NCBI RefSeq assembly: GCF_028281305.1
Contig: NZ_JANQKD010000044.1
Location: 1-64,000, forward strand
Direction: 5' to 3'
Origin: Pelagibius sp.
GTDB lineage: Bacteria > Pseudomonadota > Alphaproteobacteria > Kiloniellales > Kiloniellaceae
DNA: 64,000 nt
Shown: piece by piece, positions 26,367 through 36,294 of the stretch
How the letters are laid out: each line of letters starts with the position of its first letter
Position numbering within the stretch: the first letter of the stretch is position 1
The notes under the pieces: generated by a model
The model's input: only the letters and a program-made list of their open reading frames with translations
Databases searched by the model: none
What the model was told of the DNA's origin: nothing
Made by a program: the position numbers and the translations under genes

Positions 26367-27581
26367 CTATACTCCGAGGTGGCGCTTCAGCGCCGCGACC
26401 ACGCGGTCGACGTCCTCGTCGGCCATGCCGGCAAAGAGCGGCAGGCTGAGTGTTCGGGCATAGTAGCGCTCACTGCCGGGCAGCGCGGTCTCACCGTAGC
26501 GCCGCTGGTAGTAAGGCTGCCGATGGACCGGAATGTAGTGCACCTGCGTGCCGATGCCGTCCTCCTTCAGGCGATTCATGAACGCCGCACGGGAGATGCC
26601 GGCGGCGTTGAAATCGATCAGGATTGCATAGAGGTGCCAGGCTGCCTTGCAGTGCTGCGACTGTGCCAAGGGCTGCAGAAGCGGACTTAGGCCTTCCAGC
26701 TGGCTGTCATAGCGTGCCGCCAGCGCGCGCCTACGCGCCACAAAGCGGTCCAGCTTTTTGAGTTGGCTGTGACCGAGGGCACATTGAATATCGGTAACCC
26801 GGTAATTCAGGCCGACCTCCGGCATCTCGTAATACCAGGGGTTCTGCCGGCCCTCGTCGTCGTAGGCCATGTCATTCTGGCTCATCTCCGCGAAGTCGCG
26901 GGTCATGCCGTGAGAGCGCAGGTGGCGCAGACGCGCTGCAAGGGCGTCGTCGTTCGTCGTCACCGCGCCGCCTTCGCCCATCGCGATCGTCTTTACCGGA
27001 TGGAAGGAGAAGGTCGTCATCCGACAAAGGCGCCCGTCGCCAATCGGACTGGTTTCGCCGTCGCGCAGACGGTAGCGGCTTCCGATGGCATGGGCGGCAT
27101 CGTCGATCACGGCGATGCCGTGCCGGTCTGCGACATCCCGGATCGCTTCGAGGTCGCCGCACTGCCCGGCCATGTGGACCGGGAAAACGGCCTTCACCGG
27201 GCCCTCCGCCCGCGCCAGAGCCTCGGTGAAATGTTGGGCCTCCATCAGTCCGCTGTCCGGATCGCAATCGGCGAAGACGACTTCGGCGCCGGTGAGGCGT
27301 ACCGCATTGGCGGTTGAAAGGAAGGTCACGCTGGGCACGACCGCAATGTCGCCGGGGCCCAAACCGAAAGCCAGGGCCGCCAAGTGCAGCGCTGCCGTTC
27401 CGTTGGTGCAGGCGACGGCGTGGCGGGCAGCCGTAGCCCGGCAGAGCGCCGCTTCAAAGGCGGCCAAGGCTGGACCGGTGGTGAGGAATTCGCTACGCAG
27501 GACATCGACGACCGCTGCGATATCGTCGTCTTCGATCTGCTGGCGGCCGTACGGCAGAAAGACCATCTCTGAAAGCGTCAT
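26367..27581 (-). CDS. pseC: UDP-4-amino-4,6-dideoxy-N-acetyl-L-altrosamine transaminase
   Basis: The 404-residue PLP enzyme of the DegT/DnrJ/EryC1 family carries out the second step of pseudaminic acid synthesis, amination at C4. It shows LPYGRQQIEDDDIAAV, LTTGPALAAFE, NGTAALHLA, VIDDAAHAIGS and the PLP lysine in FSFHPVKTIAMGEGG. DIQCALGHSQLKKLD lies in the C-terminal half. The gene overlaps the pseB stop by four bases (ATGA), which fixes the start and supports the joint role. Confidence 0.94.
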   Translation of the reverse strand: MTLSEMVFLPYGRQQIEDDDIAAVVDVLRSEFLTTGPALAAFEAALCRATAARHAVACTNGTAALHLAALAFGLGPGDIAVVPSVTFLSTANAVRLTGAEVVFADCDPDSGLMEAQHFTEALARAEGPVKAVFPVHMAGQCGDLEAIRDVADRHGIAVIDDAAHAIGSRYRLRDGETSPIGDGRLCRMTTFSFHPVKTIAMGEGGAVTTNDDALAARLRHLRSHGMTRDFAEMSQNDMAYDDEGRQNPWYYEMPEVGLNYRVTDIQCALGHSQLKKLDRFVARRRALAARYDSQLEGLSPLLQPLAQSQHCKAAWHLYAILIDFNAAGISRAAFMNRLKEDGIGTQVHYIPVHRQPYYQRRYGETALPGSERYYARTLSLPLFAGMADEDVDRVVAALKRHLGV

Positions 27582-28618
27582 TTTTCGCTTTCGGCTATCA
27601 TCGCTTCCAGTCGCGCGGCGTCCAGCCAGTCATCATTGATGTTGCTGGCGAAGCGGAAGCCATTGGGCACCGGCTTGGCGCCCGAGTTGGGGAACGTTTT
27701 GTGCATGCGCTCCCAGAACTCCGGCAGGATCATGTAGCGGTCAGGCAGCTCATAGGTGCTGCGCGCGTCGTCCTCGGTGATCAGCACTTCATGGATTTTC
27801 TCGCCGGGCCGGATTCCCACGACCTTCTGCGGAAGGCTCGGGGCCATGTAGCTGGCCAGATCGGTGATTTTCATGCTCGGGATCTTCGGTACGAAGATCT
27901 CTCCGCCCTTCATAAGCGACAAGCAGGAGAGCACGAAGTCGACGCCCTGCTGCAGCGTGATCCAGAAGCGGGTCATCTCGAGATCGGTGATCGGCAGGCT
28001 CTCGGAACCCTGGTCGATCAGCTTGCGAAAGAACGGGATGACGCTGCCGCGAGAGCCCAGAACATTGCCGTAACGAACAACCGAGAACCTGGTTCCGATC
28101 GATCCGCTGAGGTTATTGGCGGCAACCAGGATCTTGTCGGAAGCCAGCTTGCTTGCGCCATAAAGGTTCACCGGGCTCGCGGCCTTGTCCGTCGACAGCG
28201 CGATGACCCGCTTCACTCCGCAGCTCAGCGCCGCGCGGACCACGTTCTCCGCCCCGATCACATTGGTCTGGATGCACTCGAAGGGATTGTACTCGGCCGC
28301 CGGCACCTGCTTCAGCGCCGCCGCATGAACGACGATGTCGACTTCTCGAAGGGCGAGTTCCAGGCGGCTGGCATCACGAACATCGCCGATGAAGTACCGC
28401 AACGAGGGGTGGTCCTGCACGGACAGGCTGATGCCCATCTCGTACTGTTTGAGTTCGTCCCGCGAAAAGACAATAAGCCGGCGCGGTTCATAGCGCTCGA
28501 GCACGGTGCGAACGAACTTCTGCCCAAACGAACCCGTCCCACCTGTTACCAGGATGGATTTGCCGTTCAGGTCGAAGTCATTCCCGTTAGAGAAGGTCTT
28601 CCCAGTAGCAGCCGACAT
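27578..28618 (-). CDS. pseB: UDP-N-acetylglucosamine 4,6-dehydratase (inverting)
   Basis: The 346-residue short-chain dehydrogenase-type enzyme performs C6 dehydration and C5 epimerisation of UDP-GlcNAc, the entry to pseudaminic acid. It shows ILVTGGTGSFGQKFV, the FSRDELKQYEM segment, LSTDKAASPVNLYGASKLASDK with the catalytic Asp-Lys and Tyr-Lys groups, and VVRYGNVLGSRGSVIPFF. An AGGGG sits right at the ATG. It is the first structural gene after the two regulators, with an ops-like element 65 bases upstream of its start. Confidence 0.95.
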   Translation of the reverse strand: MSAATGKTFSNGNDFDLNGKSILVTGGTGSFGQKFVRTVLERYEPRRLIVFSRDELKQYEMGISLSVQDHPSLRYFIGDVRDASRLELALREVDIVVHAAALKQVPAAEYNPFECIQTNVIGAENVVRAALSCGVKRVIALSTDKAASPVNLYGASKLASDKILVAANNLSGSIGTRFSVVRYGNVLGSRGSVIPFFRKLIDQGSESLPITDLEMTRFWITLQQGVDFVLSCLSLMKGGEIFVPKIPSMKITDLASYMAPSLPQKVVGIRPGEKIHEVLITEDDARSTYELPDRYMILPEFWERMHKTFPNSGAKPVPNGFRFASNINDDWLDAARLEAMIAESEK

Positions 28619-28682
28619 CCCCTAGTTATCTGATGAATTACTTAACAAATAGTATTAATTCGTCTTCAGTATTTGGATCCGG

Positions 28683-28694
28683 GCATGCTACCGC
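28683..28694 (-). promoter_or_regulatory. ops/JUMPStart-like element in the pseB leader
   Basis: On the minus strand this reads GCGGTAGCATGC. The RfaH-recruiting ops core is GCGGTAGCGTGC, so 11 of 12 bases match. It lies in the untranslated leader 65 bases before pseB and just downstream of a NusG-paralog gene, which is the expected position for such a site. Flanking CCCGGA copies are on both sides. The match is seen in sequence. RfaH-like recruitment is inferred. Confidence 0.6.
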
Positions 28695-28760
28695 AGTCCG
28701 GGTGACAACGCGCCCAGACCAGAACCGCCAACGAAAGTGCCGCATCCGCAAGGGATTGCC

Positions 28761-29261
28761 CTAGTGGTTTGCGGAAACAGCCCCCAAAGGTGCCTGGACC
28801 GCGACCTTGCGGCCCAAAAGATCGAGCAGGAGGATGACCCGGTCTCGGTCGGCCATCCGCTCGAACAAACCAAAACAGTCCGCCAGGGCACCCGACACAA
28901 TCCGCAGCGCCTCGCCTTTGCAGAAAGGGCGCCGCTGGAGCGGAATGATGCCGTTTTTATCCTCGCGGGCAGCGATGTCTTCTACAACTCCGGCGGGAAT
29001 TGCGGCCGGACGCTCGCCGTTGCAGATCAGATGGCTCACACCAAGGGTGCCGTTGATCGATCGCCAGGGTGCGGTTTCCAGATCCAGGTGCACGAAGATG
29101 TAGCCCGGGAACAGCGGCGCCTTGACCACGTCGCGTCGGCGGGCGTGGCGTCGTTCGCGCAGGTAGCGCGGCAGATAGGCCTCGAAGCCCTGGCGCTCCA
29201 GGTTGATGCGGGCCCGCTCTTCGGCCCGCATCTGGGTCTGTGCGACGTACCAGCGCTTCAT
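28761..29261 (-). CDS. NusG-family (RfaH-like) antitermination protein
   Basis: The 166-residue protein has an N-terminal NGN domain (RWYVAQTQMRAEERARINLERQGFEAYLP-type start, then KAPLFPGYIFVHLD and NGTLGVSHLICNGERPAAIP). The C-terminal KOW-type domain (PFCKGEALRIVSGALADC onward) follows. It is a specialised NusG paralog: its place at the head of a glycan cluster after a wHTH regulator is typical of RfaH-like factors that let RNA polymerase read through long polysaccharide operons. It overlaps the wHTH gene by four bases. Confidence 0.9.
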   Translation of the reverse strand: MKRWYVAQTQMRAEERARINLERQGFEAYLPRYLRERRHARRRDVVKAPLFPGYIFVHLDLETAPWRSINGTLGVSHLICNGERPAAIPAGVVEDIAAREDKNGIIPLQRRPFCKGEALRIVSGALADCFGLFERMADRDRVILLLDLLGRKVAVQAPLGAVSANH

Positions 29262-29926
29262 GGCGACTTCACTCCCAGTCCGCGCGCAGCAGCAGCCGGC
29301 TTGCGCGGAGAAAGCCGCAGGACACTGGGGAAAAGGACCCGCTCCGGGCCAAAGCGCGCGACCATCCGGTCGTACTGTGCCTGGGGGTCCTTGATGTCGG
29401 TGATGACCACCGCATCGACCTCGGCCAATGCCGTAAGGCTGTGCACAACCGGCGTGCCCGCAAGGCCCTGGCGGTTCGTCGATTCGTCGAAGATGACCGT
29501 AACCTCAAGGCCGTTGTCGAGCGCGGCCAAGATCGCGATCTCGCAAAGATCTCCGGCACCGACAAAGGCAACCCTTTGATAACCCTTGGATTTTCCGGCC
29601 AGAAAAAGATCTGAGCAATCCTCGCGCGCGTGGCGGAAAAAGCTGAGAGACCGGGCCATGAACTTCGCCGTCAGGCGTGCCTTCTCGCTGAACCCTTTGG
29701 CTGTCAGGTAGTAGACGTAGCGCCTAGCCGGAGCCTTGCGCACTTTAACGAAGCCCTTGCTGATGCACCGCTTCAGATAGATGTTGGTCAGGCCAAGCGC
29801 GATCCCGAGTTCCGCCGCCAGCCCGCGCTGAGTCACCCTGTCGTCAGCCTCGATCGCATTCAGCATCAGCCGGGTGGAATCGGCCTCGTGGTCGTGTTTC
29901 AGAGGCGAGCGGGCTTGTGGTGGCAA
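29258..29926 (-). CDS. Winged-helix regulator with a C-terminal Rossmann-like domain
   Basis: The 222-residue protein has an N-terminal winged helix at about residues 15-85 (VTQRGLAAELGIALGLTNIYLKRCI, then FVKVRKAPARRYVYYLT), like the MarR-type EPS-associated regulators. From about residue 115 it has YQRVAFVGAGDLCEIAILA and VTVIFDES, a nucleotide-binding fold like CoA-binding or PglD N-terminal domains. A ligand-sensing role is possible. The TTG start at 29926 has GGGAG seven bases upstream. An ATG at 29866 would cut into the winged helix. It forms an operon with the NusG paralog. Confidence 0.82.
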   Translation of the reverse strand: MPPQARSPLKHDHEADSTRLMLNAIEADDRVTQRGLAAELGIALGLTNIYLKRCISKGFVKVRKAPARRYVYYLTAKGFSEKARLTAKFMARSLSFFRHAREDCSDLFLAGKSKGYQRVAFVGAGDLCEIAILAALDNGLEVTVIFDESTNRQGLAGTPVVHSLTALAEVDAVVITDIKDPQAQYDRMVARFGPERVLFPSVLRLSPRKPAAAARGLGVKSP

Positions 29927-30002
29927 GATCGGCTCCCGGGCGTGACGGAGGGCAAGGCCCTACCGACGATTATGCTCTGTCTAGCGCTCCGAGAAAGGTC
30001 CT

Positions 30003-30024
30003 GTCAAGCGTTCATGTCATGAAC
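30003..30024 (-). promoter_or_regulatory. Candidate promoter -35 box and adjoining 15-base palindrome
   Basis: A perfect palindrome, GTTCATG-T-CATGAAC, covers 30010-30024. One base away on the minus strand is TTGACA (30008-30003), a consensus -35 box for the wHTH gene. The matching -10 is poor (TAGACA at 29983-29978, 19-base spacer). The palindrome could be the operator of the wHTH regulator. Confidence 0.5.
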
Positions 30025-30051
30025 AATTTTACAAATAATTCAGTAATTTCA

Positions 30052-30080
30052 TTGACTTGAATGGTTGATTCTGCCTTAAT
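30052..30080 (+). promoter_or_regulatory. Candidate sigma-70-type promoter for the exonuclease gene
   Basis: TTGACT (30052-30057) and CTTAAT (30075-30080) are spaced by 17 bases in an AT-rich stretch. They precede the ATG at 30139 by about 60 bases. No experimental support can be given. Confidence 0.4.
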
Positions 30081-30138
30081 CCGCGACCGCCGGACTTGAT
30101 TGGACTTAGGAAGGGTTGGTGCCCTGGCAGGCGCTGAA

Positions 30139-30714
30139 ATGTGGGTTATGGATTCGCGCTACGTCGTTTTCGATCTCGAGGCCACCTGCTGGCCGCGCGG
30201 TCGCGAACAGGCACCCTCCGAGGTTATCGAGATTGGTGCGGTGCGCATGAACCTGGCCAGGCACAAAACCAAGGGCGATCCGGTCGGCGATGACGAGTTT
30301 CAGACCTTCGTGCGCCCCTTCATGGCGCCCCAGCTCTCGCCCTTCTGTACGGAGTTGACCACCATCCGCCAGAGTGATGTCGATGCGGCGCCGGACTTTC
30401 CGGAGGCCCTCGGTGCATTCTTCACCTGGGCCGCGGCGGAGAGGGACTTTACACTGGCCGCCTGGGGCGATTATGACGGCAACCAGCTTGATCGCGATTG
30501 CCGCAAGCACGGGATCGGCAATCCTTTCAGGGCCATCCCCTACCTAAATATCAAGAAGTCCTTCGCCCGGCATCTGAAGCTGTCGCGCGGCATGGGGCTC
30601 GGCGCGGCCATGCGAAAGCTCGGCCTGAAGCCCGAGGGTACGCCGCATCGTGCAATCGACGATGCGCGCTCCGTGGTTCGGATTTTGCGGGCCGGTGTTT
30701 TGGAGGCGCTGTGA
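30139..30714 (+). CDS. DEDDh-type 3'-5' exonuclease
   Basis: The 191-residue protein has Exo I near the start (RYVVFDLEATCW, with the first Asp and Glu), VIEIGAV, an Exo II region WGDYDGNQLDRDC, and Exo III HRAIDDARSVVRIL, where His and Asp complete the DEDDh set. It resembles KapD/ERI-1-like exonucleases that trim RNA or DNA ends. Start choice is between ATG 30139 and ATG 30148; a TTG at 30100 is less likely. It is transcribed away from the wHTH gene and is probably not part of the glycan pathway. Confidence 0.88.
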   Translation: MWVMDSRYVVFDLEATCWPRGREQAPSEVIEIGAVRMNLARHKTKGDPVGDDEFQTFVRPFMAPQLSPFCTELTTIRQSDVDAAPDFPEALGAFFTWAAAERDFTLAAWGDYDGNQLDRDCRKHGIGNPFRAIPYLNIKKSFARHLKLSRGMGLGAAMRKLGLKPEGTPHRAIDDARSVVRILRAGVLEAL

Positions 30715-30816
30715 GATGGCAATTCGCGGCCTCATGCCGGAACCATCGGATCCTTGTTTTATGAGTTCTGTGACGGTACGCCGGGTCCGGCGCAAACCGT
30801 TGGAGACTGTCGAGTC

Positions 30817-32097
<1,281 letters not shown>

Positions 32098-32168
32098 AGC
32101 TTGGCCCCGGCACCTGCCCGGGCGCCAAGTTCTGAATCATTGGCTAGGCCTGGCGGGAAGAGGAAGAG

Positions 32169-33161
32169 ATGTCAGTAATTGTCACCGGCGTGGCCGGCTT
32201 CATCGGGTCTCATGTGGCGGCTCAGCTGATCGGGCAGGGGCGCTCGGTGATCGGCATCGATAATCTCAACGACTATTACGACCCGACCCTCAAGCAGGCG
32301 CGGCTCGACCGCCTCGCCGGCCACAACGGTTTCACCTTTCGCCAGTTCGATGTTTCCGAGCGGGAGCCGATCCTCGCCCTGGCCGAAGAGTTTCCGAGCA
32401 CGACCGAGATCGTGCACCTCGCCGCCCAGGCCGGTGTGCGCTATTCGCTGGAGAACCCCTTCGCCTACGTTCAGACGAACCTTATGGGTCATCTCTGCAT
32501 GATGGAGCTGGCGCGCAAGCTGGGCGGGCTGCGGCACTTCGTCTACGCCTCATCCTCGTCGGTCTACGGCGGCAACAAGGAGCTGCCCTTCTCCGTCGAG
32601 CAGCGCGTCGACAAGCCGGTCTCGCTCTATGCGGCCACCAAGCGCGCCGACGAATTGATGACCCATTGCTACGCGCATCTCTTCGATCTGCCGAGCACGG
32701 GCCTGCGCTTCTTTACGGTCTACGGTCCCTGGGGGCGTCCCGACATGTCGGCTTTCATCTTCACGAAGGCCATTCTGGAGGGCCGTCCGATCCGCGTCTT
32801 CAATCACGGCGACATGCGTCGGGACTTCACATACATCGACGACATCGTTGCCGGCGTCCTGGCCGTCATCGATCGGCCGCCGGAGCGGGCAGTCCCCGGT
32901 GTGGAGGGCGAGGCGCCCAACCGGGTCTATAACCTGGGCAACCATCGCTCGGAGCCTTTGCTGCGCTTCATCGAGCTGATCGAGCAGGCTTGCGGCCGGG
33001 AAGCCATCCGCGAGTTCGAGGCGATGCAGCCGGGCGATGTGAAGGAAACCTACGCGGATATCGTCCCGGCGCAGCGCGACCTGGGCTTCGAGCCGCGCGT
33101 CTCCATCGACGAGGGCATCCCCCGCTTCGTCGAATGGTACCGGGGTTATCACGGGGTCTAG
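32169..33161 (+). CDS. UDP-glucuronate 4-epimerase
   Basis: The 330-residue epimerase shows VTGVAGFIGSHVA, GIDNLNDYYDPTLK, ASSSSVYGGN, SLYAATKRADELM with the catalytic Tyr-Lys, and RFFTVYGPWGRPDMSAF, all diagnostic of the CapI/LpsL type that interconverts UDP-GlcA and UDP-GalA. The dehydrogenase gene 71 bases upstream could supply the uronic acid. Together they form a uronic-acid supply module for a surface polysaccharide. AAGAGGAAGAG precedes the ATG. Confidence 0.92.
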   Translation: MSVIVTGVAGFIGSHVAAQLIGQGRSVIGIDNLNDYYDPTLKQARLDRLAGHNGFTFRQFDVSEREPILALAEEFPSTTEIVHLAAQAGVRYSLENPFAYVQTNLMGHLCMMELARKLGGLRHFVYASSSSVYGGNKELPFSVEQRVDKPVSLYAATKRADELMTHCYAHLFDLPSTGLRFFTVYGPWGRPDMSAFIFTKAILEGRPIRVFNHGDMRRDFTYIDDIVAGVLAVIDRPPERAVPGVEGEAPNRVYNLGNHRSEPLLRFIELIEQACGREAIREFEAMQPGDVKETYADIVPAQRDLGFEPRVSIDEGIPRFVEWYRGYHGV

Positions 33162-33189
33162 GTCTATGGGGGTCTGGGTCCATGGGTGC

Positions 33190-33219
33190 CTGGGCCATGA
33201 GGCCCAGCCGGGCGCCCGG
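33190..33219. other. Hairpin pair downstream of the epimerase
   Basis: CTGGGCC (33190-33196) pairs with GGCCCAG (33201-33207) around an ATGA loop, and the palindrome CCGGGCGCCCGG (33208-33219) follows directly. There is no T-run. It may slow or terminate transcription before cysD. Confidence 0.35.
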
Positions 33220-33386
33220 GCGTCGGCGATCGTACCGGGGCCAATCAAATTGGGATCGTCAGTTTGAGGTCCTTCTGTGACAAGGGTGGGGCTTGCCGGA
33301 ATCCCAGGGATGCTCCTTGATTCGCCTTCCTAAAGTCGCTAAGTCCTTTCGCACCTGCAGCATAATTTTTGAGGATTGGTGCCACC

Positions 33387-34181
33387 ATGGACCGCCTGGA
33401 CGCATTGGAAGCGCAATCCGTCTACATCCTGCGCGAGGCCTACAATCGGATCGAGCCCCTGGCCATGCTCTGGTCGCTCGGCAAGGATTCCAACGTCATG
33501 CTCTGGCTGGCGCGAAAGGCCTTCCTCGGGCATGTCCCCTTTCCCGTCGTGCATGTCGATACGGGCAAGAAGTTCAAAGAGATGTACGAGTTCCGCGACC
33601 GCTACGCAAAGGAGTGGGGCCTCGATTTCGTGCGCGAGGAATGCCCGCCTATCGACGCGGTCGACCAGAGCCTGCCGCCGGCCGCCCGTTCAGCTGCGCG
33701 CAAGACCGAAGGGCTGCGCCGCGCCATCGACCGCTACGGCTTCAAGGGCCTGATTGCCGGCATCCGGCGCGACGAACAGGCGACCCGGGCCAAGGAGCGT
33801 GTCTTCAGCCCGCGCGGCGAGAGCGGTGAGTGGGACTTCCGCGATCAGCCGCCGGAGTTCTGGGATCAGTACAAGACCGACTTTCCGCCGGGTGCGCATC
33901 TACGCATCCATCCTTTGCTGCATTGGACCGAACTCGACATCTGGCTGTACACTCACCGTGAGGGGATCCCGATCATCCCGCTGTATCTGTCCAAGAACGG
34001 CAAGCGCTACCGGTCACTTGGCGATCAGGACATTACACATCCGGTGGAGTCCGATGCCTCTACGATTGAGGAGATCATTGCTGAACTGCAGACCACCCGG
34101 ACCGCCGAGCGGGCCGGACGTGCCATGGACCACGAGCGCGAAGACGCTTTCGAGCGCCTGCGTGCCAGCGGCTATATGTGA
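33387..34181 (+). CDS. cysD: Sulfate adenylyltransferase subunit 2
   Basis: The 264-residue ATP-pyrophosphatase subunit forms adenosine 5'-phosphosulfate with CysN. It shows the PP-loop variant [32 protein letters not shown], the [23 protein letters not shown] block, [14 protein letters not shown], and the [14 protein letters not shown] segment. The ATG at 33387 has GAGGA 11 bases upstream. cysNC follows at once. The location beside glycan genes may mean the product also feeds sulfated polysaccharide, but no sulfotransferase is visible here. Confidence 0.95.
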   Translation: MDRLDALEAQSVYILREAYNRIEPLAMLWSLGKDSNVMLWLARKAFLGHVPFPVVHVDTGKKFKEMYEFRDRYAKEWGLDFVREECPPIDAVDQSLPPAARSAARKTEGLRRAIDRYGFKGLIAGIRRDEQATRAKERVFSPRGESGEWDFRDQPPEFWDQYKTDFPPGAHLRIHPLLHWTELDIWLYTHREGIPIIPLYLSKNGKRYRSLGDQDITHPVESDASTIEEIIAELQTTRTAERAGRAMDHEREDAFERLRASGYM

Positions 34182-34198
34182 TCGGGAGCGGAACGGCC

Positions 34199-36166
34199 AT
34201 GACCTCGGACACGACACCCATTGCAGCCCAGGATCAATCCGCGTTGCCTGAAGATGCCACCCAGAGCGGCGCGCATCCTGACGATGCGGAGCACGCAGGC
34301 GAACGTTCACTGCACCGTATCGTCATCGTCGGCCACGTCGATCACGGCAAGTCCTCGCTGATCGGGCGCCTGCTGCACGACACCGGCTCGTTGCCGCCGG
34401 GCAAGGTGGAGGAGCTGGAAAAAATCTCCGCACGCCGCGGCATGGAGATCGAATGGTCTTTCGTGCTCGACGCCTTCCAGGCCGAGCGCGATCAGGCGGT
34501 GACCATCGACACCACGCAGATCTGGTTCAAAACCGGCCTGCGTGACTACGTGATCATCGATGCCCCCGGCCACCGGGAGTTTCTCAAGAACATGGTCAGC
34601 GGTGCCGCCAGCGCCGACGCGGCCATCATGGTGGTCGACGCCGAAGAAGGGGTGCGCGAGCAGTCGCGCCGCCACGCCTATCTGCTGCATCTCCTGGGGG
34701 TTCGCCAGGTTGCGGTGGTGATCAACAAGATGGACCTCGTCGATTTCAGCCAGACGCGCTTCGACGAGGTCTCCAAGGAAATCACCGAATACCTGCGCTC
34801 CATCGGCGCGGCGCCGATGATGGTGGTGCCGATTTCTGCACGCGGCGGCGACAACATCGCCAGCCGTTCGGCGCGGACGCCTTGGTACGACGGCCCGACG
34901 GTGATTTCCGCCCTGGACGGCTTCCACGGCCACCCGGGTGTCGGTGCGCAGCCGCTGCGCCTGCCGGTGCAGGACGTCTACAAGTTCGATGCCCGCCGCA
35001 TCATTGCCGGCCGTATAGAATCCGGCACGGTTTCGGTCGGCGACACCGTGCTGTTTTCACCGTCCAACAAGACAGCGCGGGTGCGCTCGATCGAGGCCTG
35101 GCCCGCCGACCACGGCCCCGAGACGGCGGCTGCCGGCGAGTCGGTCGGAATCACGCTGGACGAACAGCTCTTCGTCGAGCGGGGCGAGATCGTCAGCCAT
35201 GCCGAGAAGCCGCCCAAGTTGAGCACGGTCTTTCATGCCCGCCTGTTCTGGCTCGGCCATAAGGCCCTGAAGGTGGGATCGCGTTACAAGCTGAAGCTCC
35301 TGACCCAGGAGGCCGAAGTCACGGTGCGTTCGATCGAGCGCATCGTCGACACCCAGACGCTGGAGAATGCCTCCGGCGATGCGGTGGAACGCAACGCAGT
35401 TGCCGAGGTCACTCTGTTCAGCCGCCAGGTCCTGGGGCTCGACGACTACGGCGATCTGCCCAAGACCGGTCGCTTTGTGCTGATTGAGGACTACGACACC
35501 GTCGGCGGTGGCGTGATCTCCATGGAGGGCCTGCCTGACCAGCGCCAGGCCATCACGGTCAAATCCACCAACGTCATCTCCGTCGAACACCAACTCACCG
35601 CTGACTCCCGGGCGGCGCGCAACGGCCATCGCGGCGGCGTCCTGTGGTTCACCGGCCTTTCGGGCGCCGGCAAGTCGACGCTGGCTATGGAGGTCGAGCA
35701 GCGGCTCTTCGCGAAGGGCTACCAGGTCTATGTGCTGGACGGCGACAACGTGCGCCGCGGACTCAACGCCAACCTCGGGTTCTCGCCCGAAGACCGCACG
35801 GAGAACATTCGCCGCGTCGGCGAAGCGGCCTCACTCTTTGCCGACTCCGGCATCATCTGCATCACCGCCTTTATCTCGCCCTACCGGGTCGACCGGGATC
35901 GTGCCCGCGCCTCGGCGCCGGGTCGTTTCCACGAGATTTACATCAAGGCGGATGTGGAGACCTGCGAGCGGCGCGACCCAAAGGGTCTCTACAAGAAAGC
36001 GCGGGCCGGCGAGATCCCTCAGTTCACCGGCGTCTCGGCGCCCTATGAACCGCCCGTGGCCCCCGACCTTGTTGTAGACACGGCCGGCGAAAGCGTTGGC
36101 GAGTGCGTCGAACAGATCATCCGCTACATTGAAGAGTCGTTTACGCTGGAAAAGCCCGGCGGCTGA
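34199..36166 (+). CDS. cysNC: Bifunctional sulfate adenylyltransferase subunit 1 / APS kinase
   Basis: The 655-residue fusion has an N-terminal GTPase CysN part with [27 protein letters not shown] and NKMDLVDFS, plus beta-barrel domains to about residue 465. The C-terminal APS kinase CysC has the P-loop [14 protein letters not shown] near residue 485, [16 protein letters not shown] and [10 protein letters not shown]. With CysD it converts sulfate to PAPS, using GTP hydrolysis to drive the first step. The ATG at 34199 has GGGAG upstream. A GTG at 34178 overlapping the cysD stop is an alternative start. Confidence 0.95.
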   Translation: MTSDTTPIAAQDQSALPEDATQSGAHPDDAEHAGERSLHRIVIVGHVDHGKSSLIGRLLHDTGSLPPGKVEELEKISARRGMEIEWSFVLDAFQAERDQAVTIDTTQIWFKTGLRDYVIIDAPGHREFLKNMVSGAASADAAIMVVDAEEGVREQSRRHAYLLHLLGVRQVAVVINKMDLVDFSQTRFDEVSKEITEYLRSIGAAPMMVVPISARGGDNIASRSARTPWYDGPTVISALDGFHGHPGVGAQPLRLPVQDVYKFDARRIIAGRIESGTVSVGDTVLFSPSNKTARVRSIEAWPADHGPETAAAGESVGITLDEQLFVERGEIVSHAEKPPKLSTVFHARLFWLGHKALKVGSRYKLKLLTQEAEVTVRSIERIVDTQTLENASGDAVERNAVAEVTLFSRQVLGLDDYGDLPKTGRFVLIEDYDTVGGGVISMEGLPDQRQAITVKSTNVISVEHQLTADSRAARNGHRGGVLWFTGLSGAGKSTLAMEVEQRLFAKGYQVYVLDGDNVRRGLNANLGFSPEDRTENIRRVGEAASLFADSGIICITAFISPYRVDRDRARASAPGRFHEIYIKADVETCERRDPKGLYKKARAGEIPQFTGVSAPYEPPVAPDLVVDTAGESVGECVEQIIRYIEESFTLEKPGG

Positions 36167-36171
36167 CGAAA

Positions 36172-36197
36172 CCGGACTCGCTGACCGGACTCGCTGA
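36172..36197. repeat. 13-base perfect tandem duplication
   Basis: CCGGACTCGCTGA occurs twice in direct succession, starting six bases after the cysNC stop. It is probably a slippage duplication in the convergent intergenic region and has no visible function. Confidence 0.7.
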
Positions 36198-36294
36198 CCG
36201 GGGCGCGGCAGCGACCGTTCCTCCGTGGTTGGGGAGCGTCGCCTGCGACCGTTCAACGGCCATACGCCATTCGGGCGGCGGCTGCTGAGCCGAC

